NCBI RefSeq assembly: GCF_002934685.1
Contig: NZ_NKHL01000121.1
Span: 188,988 to 229,516, forward strand
Length of the DNA stretch: 40,529 nt
Direction of reading: 5' to 3'
From: Pseudomonas bohemica
GTDB lineage: Bacteria > Pseudomonadota > Gammaproteobacteria > Pseudomonadales > Pseudomonadaceae
The notes under the pieces are model-generated. The model ran no database searches, was not told the DNA's origin, and was given only the letters and a program-made list of their open reading frames with translations. Positions 8,593 through 18,359 of the stretch are shown here, one piece after another; the stretch's first letter is position 1, and each line of letters starts with the position of its first letter. Both the position numbers and the translations under genes were made by a program.

Positions 8593-8790
8593 ATGTTCAA
8601 TGACCTGAGTCGTCTGGGTAAGTATTTGGGTCAGGCTGCGCGTCTGATGGTGGGCATGCCGGACTACGACAACTATGTCGAGCATATGCAGAACACCCAC
8701 CCGGACAAGCCAGTGATGTCGTATGAGGCGTTCTTTCGAGAACGCCAGGATGCGCGTTACGGCGGCAAGAGTGGGCCCAAGTGCTGTTGA
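8593..8790 (+). CDS. YbdD/YjiX family small protein
   Basis: A 65-residue soluble protein 26 bases after the transporter, with a strong GAGGAG ribosome-binding site. It has the family's core, roughly GMPDYDNYVEHMQNTHPDKPVM then YEAFFRERQDARYGG, and ends in KCC. YbdD and YjiX proteins are always encoded directly behind CstA/BtsT transporters, and are thought to assist or regulate them, but their mechanism is not established. Translation is probably coupled to the upstream gene. A strong intrinsic terminator follows 30 bases after the stop. Confidence 0.93.
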   Translation: MFNDLSRLGKYLGQAARLMVGMPDYDNYVEHMQNTHPDKPVMSYEAFFRERQDARYGGKSGPKCC

Positions 8791-8820
8791 TGGCTTAGGC
8801 TGTCGCCTTCGTTTGACCTG

Positions 8821-8850
8821 ACGCGCCACGCTTGTCGTGGCGCGTTTTTA
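8821..8850 (+). terminator. Intrinsic terminator after the cstA-ybdD pair
   Basis: A perfect 10-bp stem, ACGCGCCACG (8821-8830) with CGTGGCGCGT (8836-8845), a 5-base loop and then TTTTTA. It separates cstA-ybdD from the GTPase gene. Confidence 0.93.
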
Positions 8851-8864
8851 TTTGCGAGGGCCGT

Positions 8865-8950
8865 TGTAGGAGTGCGCTTGCCCGCGATTGCGATCTGTCT
8901 GTGACTCGTTTGTTGCAGATCTATCGCAATCGCGGGCAAGCGCACTCCTT
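8865..8950. repeat. REPIN of a second family (GTAGGAGTGCGCTTGCCCGCGAT)
   Basis: The left arm is TGTAGGAGTGCGCTTGCCCG followed by CGATTGCGAT; the right arm is its inverse complement, ATCGCAATCGCGGGCAAGCG followed by CACTCCT. The core, GCTTGCCCGCGATTGCG, differs from the GCTTGCTCGCGAAG core of the other pairs. It lies directly in front of the GTPase gene, between the terminator and its ribosome-binding site. Confidence 0.9.
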
Positions 8951-8992
8951 GAGCGGTACATCGTCAGCAAAAATATTAAAGCAGGAGTAGGC

Positions 8993-9970
8993 ATGACCGT
9001 ATCGCAACCCATTCCCGTCACCGTCCTGAGTGGTTTTCTCGGCGCGGGCAAGACCACGTTGCTGCGTCATCTGCTCAAGGCAGAGCACGGCTTGAAAATC
9101 GCTGTGATCGAAAACGAATTCAGTGACGCCGGGGTCGACACGCAGTTACTTGGCGATGAGCCGGTGCAGGTGATGACACTGTCCAACGGCTGCGTGTGCT
9201 GCACTATCCACACCGACCTGACCAAGGCACTGGTCCTGCTGCTGGAGCGATTGGACAGCGGCGAGATCGCCTTTGATCGTCTGGTGATCGAGTGCACCGG
9301 CCTTGCCGATCCTGCGCCGGTGGCTCAAACCTTTTTCATCGACGAGGAACTGCGCGAACGCTACATCCTCGACGGCATCATTACCCTGGTCGACGCCGCG
9401 CACGCCGATGCGCACCTGGAACAGACCATCGCCCAGGCCCAGATCGGGTTTGCCGACCGCTTGCTGGTGAGCAAGACCGATTTGGTGGACGAAGTCACGT
9501 TCCGGGCCTTGAGCGAGCGCCTGACCCGCATCAACCGTCGCGCGCCGATTCGTGTGGTGGAGCACGGCAAGATCGATCTGGCCCAATTGCTGGACGTGCG
9601 AGGCTTCAATCTCAATGCGGATGTCGGCGGCATGACCCTGCGCCCTGCGGCGCCTGCCGGGCGCTCCATCGACCGCATCAGCAGCCTGGTTCTGCGCACC
9701 GATAAGGCGCTGGATATCGATAGGCTCAGCACCTTCATGAACGACCTGCTCGAAGACCACGGCAAGCAGTTGCTGCGCTACAAGGGCGTGCTCAACATCG
9801 CTGGCGAAGACCGCAAGCTGGTATTCCAGGGCGTATTGAAGTTGTATGGCTTTGATTTCGACGTGGAGTGGGACGCGGATGAAAAGCGTGAAAGCGTGAT
9901 CGTGTTCATTGCCGATGACTTGCCGCAGGAGAAGATTCGCGAAGGGTTTGCCGAAGTGGAGGCGGATTGA
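8993..9970 (+). CDS. yjiA: CobW/YjiA-family (COG0523) metal-binding GTPase
   Basis: A 325-residue P-loop GTPase. The Walker A GFLGAGKTT is at residues 14-22, the family's metal-binding G-C-x-C-C (GCVCC) at 66-70, the guanine-specificity SKTD at 160-163, and a CobW C-terminal domain fills the last 100 residues. COG0523 proteins act as metallochaperones for zinc, cobalt or other ions, or as metal-dependent regulators. In E. coli, YjiA is encoded behind yjiY-yjiX, the same order as here, so this is probably the YjiA subgroup, whose physiological target is still unknown. The start is set by GCAGGAG; a longer open frame runs through the REP pair and is not believable as protein. The terminator between ybdD and this gene suggests it has its own promoter. 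Confidence 0.93.
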   Translation: MTVSQPIPVTVLSGFLGAGKTTLLRHLLKAEHGLKIAVIENEFSDAGVDTQLLGDEPVQVMTLSNGCVCCTIHTDLTKALVLLLERLDSGEIAFDRLVIECTGLADPAPVAQTFFIDEELRERYILDGIITLVDAAHADAHLEQTIAQAQIGFADRLLVSKTDLVDEVTFRALSERLTRINRRAPIRVVEHGKIDLAQLLDVRGFNLNADVGGMTLRPAAPAGRSIDRISSLVLRTDKALDIDRLSTFMNDLLEDHGKQLLRYKGVLNIAGEDRKLVFQGVLKLYGFDFDVEWDADEKRESVIVFIADDLPQEKIREGFAEVEAD

Positions 9971-10009
9971 ATTTCAGACCCACCGCGCGCAACTGTGGGA
10001 ACGAAACCT

Positions 10010-10100
10010 CTGTGGGAGCGAGCTTGCTTGCGAAAGCGGAGGATCAGGCGATGCTGATGCGACTGACCTGACGCCTTCGCGAGCAAGCTCGCTCCCACAG
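10010..10100. repeat. REPIN: inverted REP pair, GTGGGAGCGAGCTTGCTTGC family
   Basis: The left arm begins CTGTGGGAGCGAGCTTGCTT, then GCGAAAGCG; the right arm is CGCCTTCGCGAGCAAGCTCG followed by CTCCCACAG. It sits between the convergent yjiA and glyA genes, just before their shared terminator. Confidence 0.9.
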
Positions 10101-10124
10101 GCCTGGTCATCGTTCACCAGATAA

Positions 10125-10155
10125 AAAGAAACCCGGCTCAAGAGCCGGGCTTTTT
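10125..10155. terminator. Bidirectional intrinsic terminator between yjiA and glyA
   Basis: The stem CCCGGCTC (10132-10139) pairs with GAGCCGGG (10142-10149). It is followed by CTTTTT on the plus strand and, read on the minus strand, by TTTCTTTTT. It can end both the yjiA and the glyA transcript. Confidence 0.93.
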
Positions 10156-10173
10156 CACATCACTGAACCGCTA

Positions 10174-11427
<1,254 letters not shown>

Positions 11428-11554
11428 GGCGGTCCTCGGGGATCGGGCAGTAGAAAAGGGGGGCATTCTACAACATCGGCTTTTATCTGGCATATGAAAG
11501 GCAGTCATGTGCTGGACAAGCGGTTTTCATTCAGTTCGAGACCGACGCATGGCC

Positions 11555-11643
11555 CCGTTGGAGCTGGCTTGCCCGATTGCGGTAGACCTTGTAACGCATG
11601 CATCGCCTGACACGACGCAATCGCGGGCAGGCGCGCTCCTGCA
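11555..11643. repeat. Diverged REPIN, GCCCGCGATTGCG family
   Basis: The right arm is intact: CGCAATCGCGGGCAGGCGCG followed by CTCCTGCAG. The left arm has decayed to GTTGGAGCTGGCTTGCCCGA followed by TTGCGGTAG. It lies in the gap between glyA and the end of morA. Confidence 0.7.
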
Positions 11644-11666
11644 GGTTTTGTGTCTGAAGTGAGGCG

Positions 11667-14600
11667 TTAATCAAGCATGAACAGCGCGTCATTACTGAAC
11701 TGCGCTTCGAACCGCGAAGGCGTCATCGGGCGGCCGAAAAGGTAGCCCTGGACTTCGTCGCAGCCATGTTCGCGCAGGAACTCCAGTTGGTCGTAGGTTT
11801 CTACGCCCTCCGCGATCACCGCCAGGTTCAGACTGTGGGCCATGGCGATGATGGCGCGGGCAATCTGCGCGTCCTGCTCGCCCGAAGGCAGGCCATCGAC
11901 GAAGGTGCGGTCGATCTTCAGTACGTCGATGGGGAACTGCTTGAGATAGTTCAGTGACGAGTAACCGGTGCCGAAGTCGTCTACCGCGATGCTCAGGCCC
12001 AGACGCTTGAGGCCATCGAGGATCTGCATCGCTTCGCTGACTTCACGCATCAGGATACTTTCGGTCAGCTCCAGCTCCAGACACGCAGGCGGCAGCCCGG
12101 TTTCCTGCAGGATGTTGGCGATGCGCATGCCCAACTGACCATCGGAGAACTGCCGCGCCGAGATGTTGACCGAAACCTTCGGCACCCGAACCCTTGCCTT
12201 GTGCCATTCGCGCAGCTGGCGACAGGCTTGCTTGATTACCCATTCGCCGACTTCGACCACCAGCCCCAACTCTTCGAGTACCGGGATGAAATCCCCTGGC
12301 GGCACCAACCCGCGACGCGGATGACGCCAGCGCAACAGGGCTTCGGCGCCAGTCAGGCGCTTGCCGTCGCCGCTGAATTGCGGCTGGTAATACAGCGTGA
12401 ATTCTTCCTGCTCCAGCGCGTGGCGCAGGTCGCTCTCCAGTTCCAGGCGCTCAAGGGCGCTGGCGTTCATGTCCGCCTGATAGAACTGGAAGTTGTTCTT
12501 GCCGCGCTCCTTGGCGTGATACATCGCCGTGTCGGCGTTCTTCATCAACTGGCTCAGCTCGTTACCGTCTTGAGGGCTCAGCGCGATACCGATACTGGCC
12601 GTGACGAAAAACTCCCGGCCTTCGAGCACGAAGGGCTTCACCAGACTGGCGAGAATCTGCTCGGCGACATGAATGGCGCGGGTCAGCGCTGCCTGCTGCG
12701 TAGCGCGCGGCTGCAGCAGCAGGGTGAATTCGTCGCCGCCCATGCGTGCCACGGTGTCGCCTTCGGCAACGCATTCCAGCAGCCGCGCGGCCATGTCCTG
12801 GAGCATGCGGTCGCCTGCGGCATGGCCCAGGGAGTCGTTGATCGGTTTGAAGCGGTCCAGGTCGAGGAACATCAGCACCACCCAGGCCTGCTGGCGCTCG
12901 GCATGCTGCAAAGCGCTGTGCAGACGGTCCTGGAACAGCGTGCGATTGGGCAGATGGGTCAGCGCGTCGTAATACGCCAGCCGGTGAATGCGCTGTTCAC
13001 TGGCCTTGCGCTCGCTGATGTCACTGAAGAAGCACACGTAGCTGGCCAGATCGCCTTCATCATCGAACACCGCCGTGATGCCGACCCACGCCGGGTAATG
13101 TTCGCCATCGCGGCGTTTGAACCACAGCTCACCTTCCCAGCTGCCGCGCTGGTGCAATTGCTTGAGGATGTAGCCCATCTGGGCTTCCTGCTGATCCTCG
13201 ACGGTGAGCATCATCGGCAACTGATCCACCACTTGCGACACGGCATAACCGCTGACCCGGGTGAACGCATTGTTGGCCTGCACGATGTACCCGGCGGGGT
13301 CGGTAATCAGGATGGCCGAGGTCGAATGTTCGAATACTGTCGCCGCCATGCGCAGGTCTTTTTCTGCACGACGCTGCTGACTGACGTCACGACCGACACC
13401 GAGAATGCCTTCGAATGCGCCGGAATCGTCACACACCAACACCAGACGCAGCTCGACGGGAATCTTGCGGCCGTCGGCGCGCAGGCAGTCGAACAGGTAC
13501 AGCTTCGTCGTGACCTCGCTGCGCAGCGCTGCCAGGGTTTCCGGCTTGTTCAGCGCCTTGCCGACGCGATGCAGCAGACGTTGCAGGTTCGCCAGTTGCT
13601 GCGGGTTGGCGATGATCGAATTCCAGCCGTTTTGCAGAATCGACTCAGCGGTGTAACCCAGCACGCTGGTGACCGAGGGGCTGACGTAATTGGGACAAAA
13701 TTTCTGGTCGGCGGAAAAGATCACGTCGCTGATGCTTTCGGCCAGCATGCGATAGCGATGCTCGCTGTCGCGCAGGGACTGGCTGGCCTCGACCTGCTCG
13801 GTAATGTCCTTGGCCACGCCAATAATGCGCGTCACCCGCCCGTTCTTGTCGGACGCCAGTGCCTGCTCGCGTATGTCGAAGCGTCGCCAGCGAGCCTGTC
13901 TGTTCCGAAAGCGCAACTGGCATTGCGTGAGGTCGCTGCGGCCCTCTTCGGTGCGAGTGCGGCGCAATTGTTCGTAAGGCTCGGTGTCATCCGGGTGCAG
14001 CAGGATTTCCCAGAAATGATCGCCCATCTGCAGCAGCTCTTGCTTGCTGTAACCCAGGGTCCGGCCCAGATGATGGTTGCTGTAGATCATGCGTCGGTTG
14101 ATGACGTCCTGCACGTACAGATGATCGGGCACGGTACGCACCACGTCCGACCAGAAACTTTCTCGTTCCTGCAACGCAAGTTCAGCCTGCTTGCGGTTGG
14201 TGATGTCGTTGATGCTGAGGATCACGGCGTTGAAGTCTTGCGGCTGCTCGGGCAGCCGTACCACCAACCAAAGGTGCTGATCATGGCCATCGGCATTTGG
14301 CAGCAGTATTTCGAGCTCCAGCTGCGGCTGGCAATCGAGCACGGCACTGATCAGTTGTACGCCGATGCCCTGGCGGGAAAGTGGGCAACCTTCGATCAAC
14401 TGCTGCCATACCTGGGCGGCGGACTCGACGCGAAGCAGATGGGCCGCGACCTGATTGACCTCGGTAATGCGTAGCTGATGCAGCAAGCCATTGAGCTGGT
14501 CCGGATGGTTGACCAGACACTGGTGCAGTGCCTCACTGTTGTTTAGCTGGAGCTTCTGCAGGTACTCGGGTAAATCGGACAGATCCAGTACGCACAATGC

Positions 14601-15506
14601 CACCCCCGTGCCTTCGAAGATGTCCTTGTAACGACGACGGCTCTCATGCAACTGCAGCTGCCGACGACGCAGGCTACGCAACGCGAGCAGCGGCACGATA
14701 GAGCAGAGCAGGGCGGTCAGGCATTTCCCGACCAACGGCGCGATCAGCGCCTGGCGCACTTTGCTGGCATCGAACAGACCACGCAGTTGCCAATCACTGT
14801 TGGTCAATGGTTCGAGCAGAATGGTCTGTACGTTGCCGTCGTCGGCACGGTTTTTGTCCGCATTCCCCTGATAGATCGGGCGCTGCGTGACACGGTTTTC
14901 CAGCTGCCATGCCGCCTTGAAGTCCTGATTGCTTTGTCGCGTCAGCGATTTCAACGTCTGCGCTTCCAGACGAATGGCCCAATAGCGCTCACCGTCGTTG
15001 CCGGGTTGGCGGACGAAGAGATAGAAAAGCGAGCCGTCCGCCGCAGCGGCGTAATAGTACGTGCGACCTGCGATGCGTTCACGCTGCTGAGTCAAAAAGC
15101 TGGCGTCTGTGCTGGCCTGGCCGCTGTCGGCGACGATATTGCCGTCATCGTCGAGCCAGGCGACGCTGCGCAGCCCTGGCATTGCCTGGCGCAGGCGTTC
15201 GAGGGGTGCGGCATACAGATCGGCGGTCAGCAGCTTACCCTTGGCGTCGTCCAGGATATTCAGCGCCACTTGCGCATTGAGCGCCATGTTCAGGCTTATC
15301 CGGTCGGCAAGCTGAATGCTGTAATCGATGCTGCGCTGGCGCTGCCGTTCCTGCGTCTGCTGAAACTGGTCGAACAGCTGCCACAACAAAAGCACGAGCA
15401 TCAGCAGCACCAGGACCGCCAGCGCGCCTTTCAGTGAGCCTCGCAAAGGCACGACGTTCCCGCTTTTCGGAGCGCGCAAGGGAGACATGGGAGTTGGTGT
15501 GGACAA
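11667..15506 (-). CDS. morA: Membrane PAS-GGDEF-EAL motility regulator MorA (c-di-GMP synthase/phosphodiesterase)
   Basis: A 1279-residue protein. Residues about 28-46 and 252-275 are transmembrane helices flanking a periplasmic sensor region of about 200 residues. Four PAS/PAC-like segments follow (about 290-440, 445-575, 575-720, 720-835), then GGDEF (motif intact at 923-927) and EAL (E1055-A-L, NISARQF, DDFGTGYSS 1176-1184, K1197, EGVE), so both activities look possible. The allosteric RxxD inhibitory site is replaced by AEGD (914-917), which suggests synthesis is not subject to ordinary product inhibition. The architecture and position beside glyA match MorA, which controls flagellar development and biofilm formation in Pseudomonas. 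The start is a TTG at 15506 with AGGA seven bases upstream; the ATG six codons later has no ribosome-binding site. Confidence 0.93.
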   Translation of the reverse strand: MSTPTPMSPLRAPKSGNVVPLRGSLKGALAVLVLLMLVLLLWQLFDQFQQTQERQRQRSIDYSIQLADRISLNMALNAQVALNILDDAKGKLLTADLYAAPLERLRQAMPGLRSVAWLDDDGNIVADSGQASTDASFLTQQRERIAGRTYYYAAAADGSLFYLFVRQPGNDGERYWAIRLEAQTLKSLTRQSNQDFKAAWQLENRVTQRPIYQGNADKNRADDGNVQTILLEPLTNSDWQLRGLFDASKVRQALIAPLVGKCLTALLCSIVPLLALRSLRRRQLQLHESRRRYKDIFEGTGVALCVLDLSDLPEYLQKLQLNNSEALHQCLVNHPDQLNGLLHQLRITEVNQVAAHLLRVESAAQVWQQLIEGCPLSRQGIGVQLISAVLDCQPQLELEILLPNADGHDQHLWLVVRLPEQPQDFNAVILSINDITNRKQAELALQERESFWSDVVRTVPDHLYVQDVINRRMIYSNHHLGRTLGYSKQELLQMGDHFWEILLHPDDTEPYEQLRRTRTEEGRSDLTQCQLRFRNRQARWRRFDIREQALASDKNGRVTRIIGVAKDITEQVEASQSLRDSEHRYRMLAESISDVIFSADQKFCPNYVSPSVTSVLGYTAESILQNGWNSIIANPQQLANLQRLLHRVGKALNKPETLAALRSEVTTKLYLFDCLRADGRKIPVELRLVLVCDDSGAFEGILGVGRDVSQQRRAEKDLRMAATVFEHSTSAILITDPAGYIVQANNAFTRVSGYAVSQVVDQLPMMLTVEDQQEAQMGYILKQLHQRGSWEGELWFKRRDGEHYPAWVGITAVFDDEGDLASYVCFFSDISERKASEQRIHRLAYYDALTHLPNRTLFQDRLHSALQHAERQQAWVVLMFLDLDRFKPINDSLGHAAGDRMLQDMAARLLECVAEGDTVARMGGDEFTLLLQPRATQQAALTRAIHVAEQILASLVKPFVLEGREFFVTASIGIALSPQDGNELSQLMKNADTAMYHAKERGKNNFQFYQADMNASALERLELESDLRHALEQEEFTLYYQPQFSGDGKRLTGAEALLRWRHPRRGLVPPGDFIPVLEELGLVVEVGEWVIKQACRQLREWHKARVRVPKVSVNISARQFSDGQLGMRIANILQETGLPPACLELELTESILMREVSEAMQILDGLKRLGLSIAVDDFGTGYSSLNYLKQFPIDVLKIDRTFVDGLPSGEQDAQIARAIIAMAHSLNLAVIAEGVETYDQLEFLREHGCDEVQGYLFGRPMTPSRFEAQFSNDALFMLD

Positions 15507-16046
15507 ACTGTGATCCTGACTACTGGACTGAATCAGCGTGTGCGAAATGCACTATATGCTTGACGCCCGAATGGCGGCTAGCATGCCTTGACTTGTGGCT
15601 AAGTGCCAGCCTAAAAGGCCTGGACGGTTTGCCCTGTCGACCGCATTCGGGTAGCTTTGCGCCACGCGCGATGTGCCCGATTTCTGCAGGATTGCCGCAA
15701 CGCTTGCAAACATTGCTCCAGCTTCATGACCGATACTCGGAAGCTTTGTCGCGGCTATTCTGGTTCTCGCCTTAATCCATTCAAGGCCCGGATGCGCCAG
15801 GCGGCAAGTTGCGACGATAAATAAAAAAGCAATGTTTGCGATGCAGCACCGGCTTTGCACGAAAAGTCGGCGAGTGAAGTCAGGCAAGGCAAAAGCAGGC
15901 GATGGGCGGCCGGGGTCGCGTTCGACTGTAGGCTCCTGAATGAGCCTCCCGAGCCTGTTTTTAACGCAGCCTGGCTGAGCGCAGCCACCTTTCGTACCAG
16001 CCCAGCTCGCGCCCTTATTCATAGTCCCAAAACAGGTTTTCAATTC
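15507..16046. other. 540-base divergent intergenic region between morA and ettA
   Basis: No credible gene. The left part contains the morA leader. The right part, nearest ettA, has the hairpin-forming AGGCTC (15930-15935) with two possible partners, GAGCCT at 15942-15947 and at 15951-15956, the second followed by GTTTTTA. In P. aeruginosa PAO1, as I remember it, the nfxB and mexCD-oprJ genes lie between these two genes; nothing of them is seen here. Confidence 0.55.
15930..15962 (+). promoter_or_regulatory. Possible alternative hairpins in the ettA leader
   Basis: AGGCTC can pair with GAGCCT six bases on, giving a short hairpin, or with a second GAGCCT followed directly by a T-run, giving a terminator-like hairpin. 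The two structures exclude each other because they use the same left arm. They lie 85-117 bases before the ettA start. The stems are only six pairs long, so function is uncertain. Confidence 0.35.
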
Positions 16047-17711
16047 ATGGCCCAATACGTCTTCACTATGCATCGGCTGAGCAAAGTTGTTCCGCCGAAG
16101 CGGGAAATCCTGAAAAACATCTCCCTTTCCTTTTTCCCGGGCGCCAAGATCGGTGTTCTCGGCCTCAATGGTTCGGGTAAGTCCACACTGCTGAAAATCA
16201 TGGCCGGCGTCGACACCGAGTTCGACGGCGAAGCGCGGCCGATGCCGGAACTGAACATCGGCTACCTGCCTCAGGAGCCACAGCTGGACCCGACCAAGAC
16301 CGTGCGTGAAGTGGTGGAGGAAGCGGTCAGCGTGATCAAGGATGCCCAGGCGCGTCTGGACGAGGTCTACGCCGCCTACGCTGAGCCCGACGCCGATTTC
16401 GACAAGCTCGCCGCCGAACAGGCCAAGCTCGAAGCCATCCTGCAGGCCAGCGACGGCCACAACCTCGAGCGCCAACTGGAAGTCGCCGCTGATGCGCTGC
16501 GCCTGCCAGCCTGGGACGCCAGGGTCGAACACCTGTCTGGTGGTGAAAAGCGTCGCGTGGCGCTGTGCCGTTTGCTGCTGTCCGCGCCGGACATGCTGCT
16601 GCTCGACGAACCGACCAACCACCTGGACGCCGACTCGGTAGCCTGGCTCGAGCACTTCCTGCACGACTTCCCAGGCACCGTGGTTGCGATCACGCACGAC
16701 CGTTATTTCCTGGACAACGTCGCCGGATGGATTCTGGAACTCGACCGCGGCGCTGGTATTCCTTACGAGGGCAACTACTCTGGCTGGCTCGAAGCCAAGT
16801 CCGATCGTCTGGCCCAGGAATCCAAGCAACAGTCGGCTCACGAAAAGGCCATGAAGGAAGAACTGGAGTGGGTGCGCAAAGGCGCAAAGGCTCGCCAGTC
16901 CAAATCCAAGGCTCGCCTGCAACGCTTTGAAGAAATGCAGTCGCAGGAATTCCAGAAGCGCAGCGAAACCAACGAGATCTACATCCCGGCCGGCCCGCGC
17001 CTGGGTGACAAGGTCATCGAGTTCAAGAACGTCACCAAGGGTTACGGCGATCGCGTGCTGATCGACAACCTGTCGTTCGCCATGCCCAAGGGCGCCATCG
17101 TCGGCGTGATTGGCGGTAACGGTGCCGGTAAGTCGACCTTGTTCCGCATGCTGATGGGCAAGGAACAACCGGACTCGGGCTCCATCGAGATCGGTGAAAC
17201 CGTGCAACTGGCGTGCGTCGATCAGAGCCGTGACGACCTGGACGGCAGCAAGACCGTGTTCGCGCAGATCTCCGACGGTTCCGACCAGATCAAGATCGGC
17301 AACTACGAGATTCCGTCGCGTACCTACGTCGGCCGTTTCAACTTCAAGGGCGGCGATCAGCAGAAGTTCGTCAAGGATCTGTCCGGTGGTGAGCGCGGTC
17401 GTCTGCACCTGGCGCTGACCCTGAAGGAGGGCGGCAATGTCCTGCTGCTCGACGAACCGTCCAACGACCTCGACGTTGAAACCCTGCGTTCCCTGGAAGA
17501 AGCCCTGCTGGACTTCCCGGGCGCCGCCATTGTGATCTCTCACGATCGGTGGTTCCTGGACCGCGTGGCGACTCACATCCTGGCGTACGAAGACGATTCA
17601 CAGGCTGTGTTCTTCGAAGGCAACTACACCGAGTACGAAGCCGACCGCAAGAAACGCCTCGGCGACGCCGCTGCCCAGCCGCACCGCGTGCGTCACAAGA
17701 AACTGGCCTGA
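16047..17711 (+). CDS. ettA: Energy-dependent translational throttle protein EttA (ABC-F)
   Basis: A 554-residue ABC-F protein, the same length as E. coli EttA. It has two ABC domains and no membrane segment. Walker A motifs are GLNGSGKST (residues 39-47) and GGNGAGKST (356-364); signature motifs are LSGGE (163-167) and, in the second domain, LSGGERGRL; Walker B runs LLLDEPT. The interdomain linker (about 245-300) is basic and helical and binds the ribosomal E site. EttA gates the first steps of elongation according to the ATP/ADP ratio. The frame extends 64 codons upstream, but MAQYVFTMHRLSK is the family's N-terminus; the ribosome-binding site is weak (AGG at about ten bases). A strong terminator follows. 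Confidence 0.95.
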   Translation: MAQYVFTMHRLSKVVPPKREILKNISLSFFPGAKIGVLGLNGSGKSTLLKIMAGVDTEFDGEARPMPELNIGYLPQEPQLDPTKTVREVVEEAVSVIKDAQARLDEVYAAYAEPDADFDKLAAEQAKLEAILQASDGHNLERQLEVAADALRLPAWDARVEHLSGGEKRRVALCRLLLSAPDMLLLDEPTNHLDADSVAWLEHFLHDFPGTVVAITHDRYFLDNVAGWILELDRGAGIPYEGNYSGWLEAKSDRLAQESKQQSAHEKAMKEELEWVRKGAKARQSKSKARLQRFEEMQSQEFQKRSETNEIYIPAGPRLGDKVIEFKNVTKGYGDRVLIDNLSFAMPKGAIVGVIGGNGAGKSTLFRMLMGKEQPDSGSIEIGETVQLACVDQSRDDLDGSKTVFAQISDGSDQIKIGNYEIPSRTYVGRFNFKGGDQQKFVKDLSGGERGRLHLALTLKEGGNVLLLDEPSNDLDVETLRSLEEALLDFPGAAIVISHDRWFLDRVATHILAYEDDSQAVFFEGNYTEYEADRKKRLGDAAAQPHRVRHKKLA

Positions 17712-17730
17712 TTCGGGTCGTTGTCACGAA

Positions 17731-17757
17731 AACGGAGCCTTCGGGCTCCGTTTTTTT
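17731..17757. terminator. Intrinsic terminator after ettA
   Basis: CGGAGCC (17733-17739), the stable loop TTCG, GGCTCCG (17744-17750) and then seven T. On the minus strand the stem is followed by TTTTCG, so it may also end the convergent Gre-like gene, whose stop is 20 bases away. Confidence 0.93.
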
Positions 17758-17776
17758 GAGCGGCTACATCACGCGC

Positions 17777-18274
17777 TCACACATCCGCTTCGATGCGCAA
17801 CACCTCAATCACCTGATCCCCCGCCGGCCGCTGCCAGGTCACCTCATCGCCCACCTGACTACCCAACAATGCCTTGCCCAACGGCGATGCCCAGTTGATC
17901 AGCTGACTGGGAGCATCGGCCTGATCTTCACCCACCAACTGCACACGCTGCTGGCGATCTTCTTCATCGGCAAAGGTCACCCAACTGCCGATCTGCACCT
18001 TGTCGGTAGAAATAGCCGGCGTCACCACTTGAGCGCTGTGCAGGCGGTGATTGAAATAACGCAGGTCGCGCTCGATATCGGCCAGGCGCTGTTTATCGGC
18101 GCCTTCGCCCAGGGCCGACTGCTCGCTATGCTGCGATTGCAGCGCCGCGACATGCGCCTGCAATTGGGCGAGTCCACTGGCGGTGACGTAATTGGGTTGT
18201 GCGCTGATCTGCCGTTCCACCGGTTGACTGGCCTGGGCGGCGGCATGTTCTTCATTGACGAAGGCCCGACTCAT
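17777..18274 (-). CDS. Gre-family (GreA/GreB-like) RNA polymerase-binding protein, atypical
   Basis: A 165-residue protein. After a 25-residue polar N-terminal extension it has the Gre opening NYVTASGLAQLQAHVAAL, a shortened coiled coil (LADIERDLRYFNHRLHSAQV, cf. GreB KRLREIDRRVRYLTKRLE) and a full C-terminal FKBP-like Gre domain (VQIGSWVTFADEEDRQQRVQ to SPLGKALLGSQVGDEVTW). Canonical Gre factors put an acidic pair (D and E in GD-x-x-ENA) at the coiled-coil tip to stimulate transcript cleavage. Aligning by hand on the following RL, those positions are serine here and the coiled coil is about 15 residues shorter. So it probably binds the polymerase secondary channel without normal cleavage activity, as Gfh1 or Rnk do; this is inference. 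The start has AGGAG. Confidence 0.8.
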   Translation of the reverse strand: MSRAFVNEEHAAAQASQPVERQISAQPNYVTASGLAQLQAHVAALQSQHSEQSALGEGADKQRLADIERDLRYFNHRLHSAQVVTPAISTDKVQIGSWVTFADEEDRQQRVQLVGEDQADAPSQLINWASPLGKALLGSQVGDEVTWQRPAGDQVIEVLRIEADV

Positions 18275-18359
18275 GGCGTGCTCCTGTTCATGGCGTATAA
18301 AAGTTGGGCCATGCTGGCATTCCATAAGTTTCCGCGAATGTCTGACAGCGACTCAGGTG

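Noticed and set aside
12201..14474. Long open frame (757 codons) on the plus strand opposite morA
   Set aside because: It is antisense to the well-supported PAS/GGDEF coding region. High-GC Pseudomonas genes routinely leave the opposite strand open, and its translation has no recognisable domain.
15552..17576. Long open frame (674 codons) on the minus strand opposite ettA, running into the morA-ettA gap
   Set aside because: Antisense to a certain ABC-F gene; no ribosome-binding site and no protein-like features.
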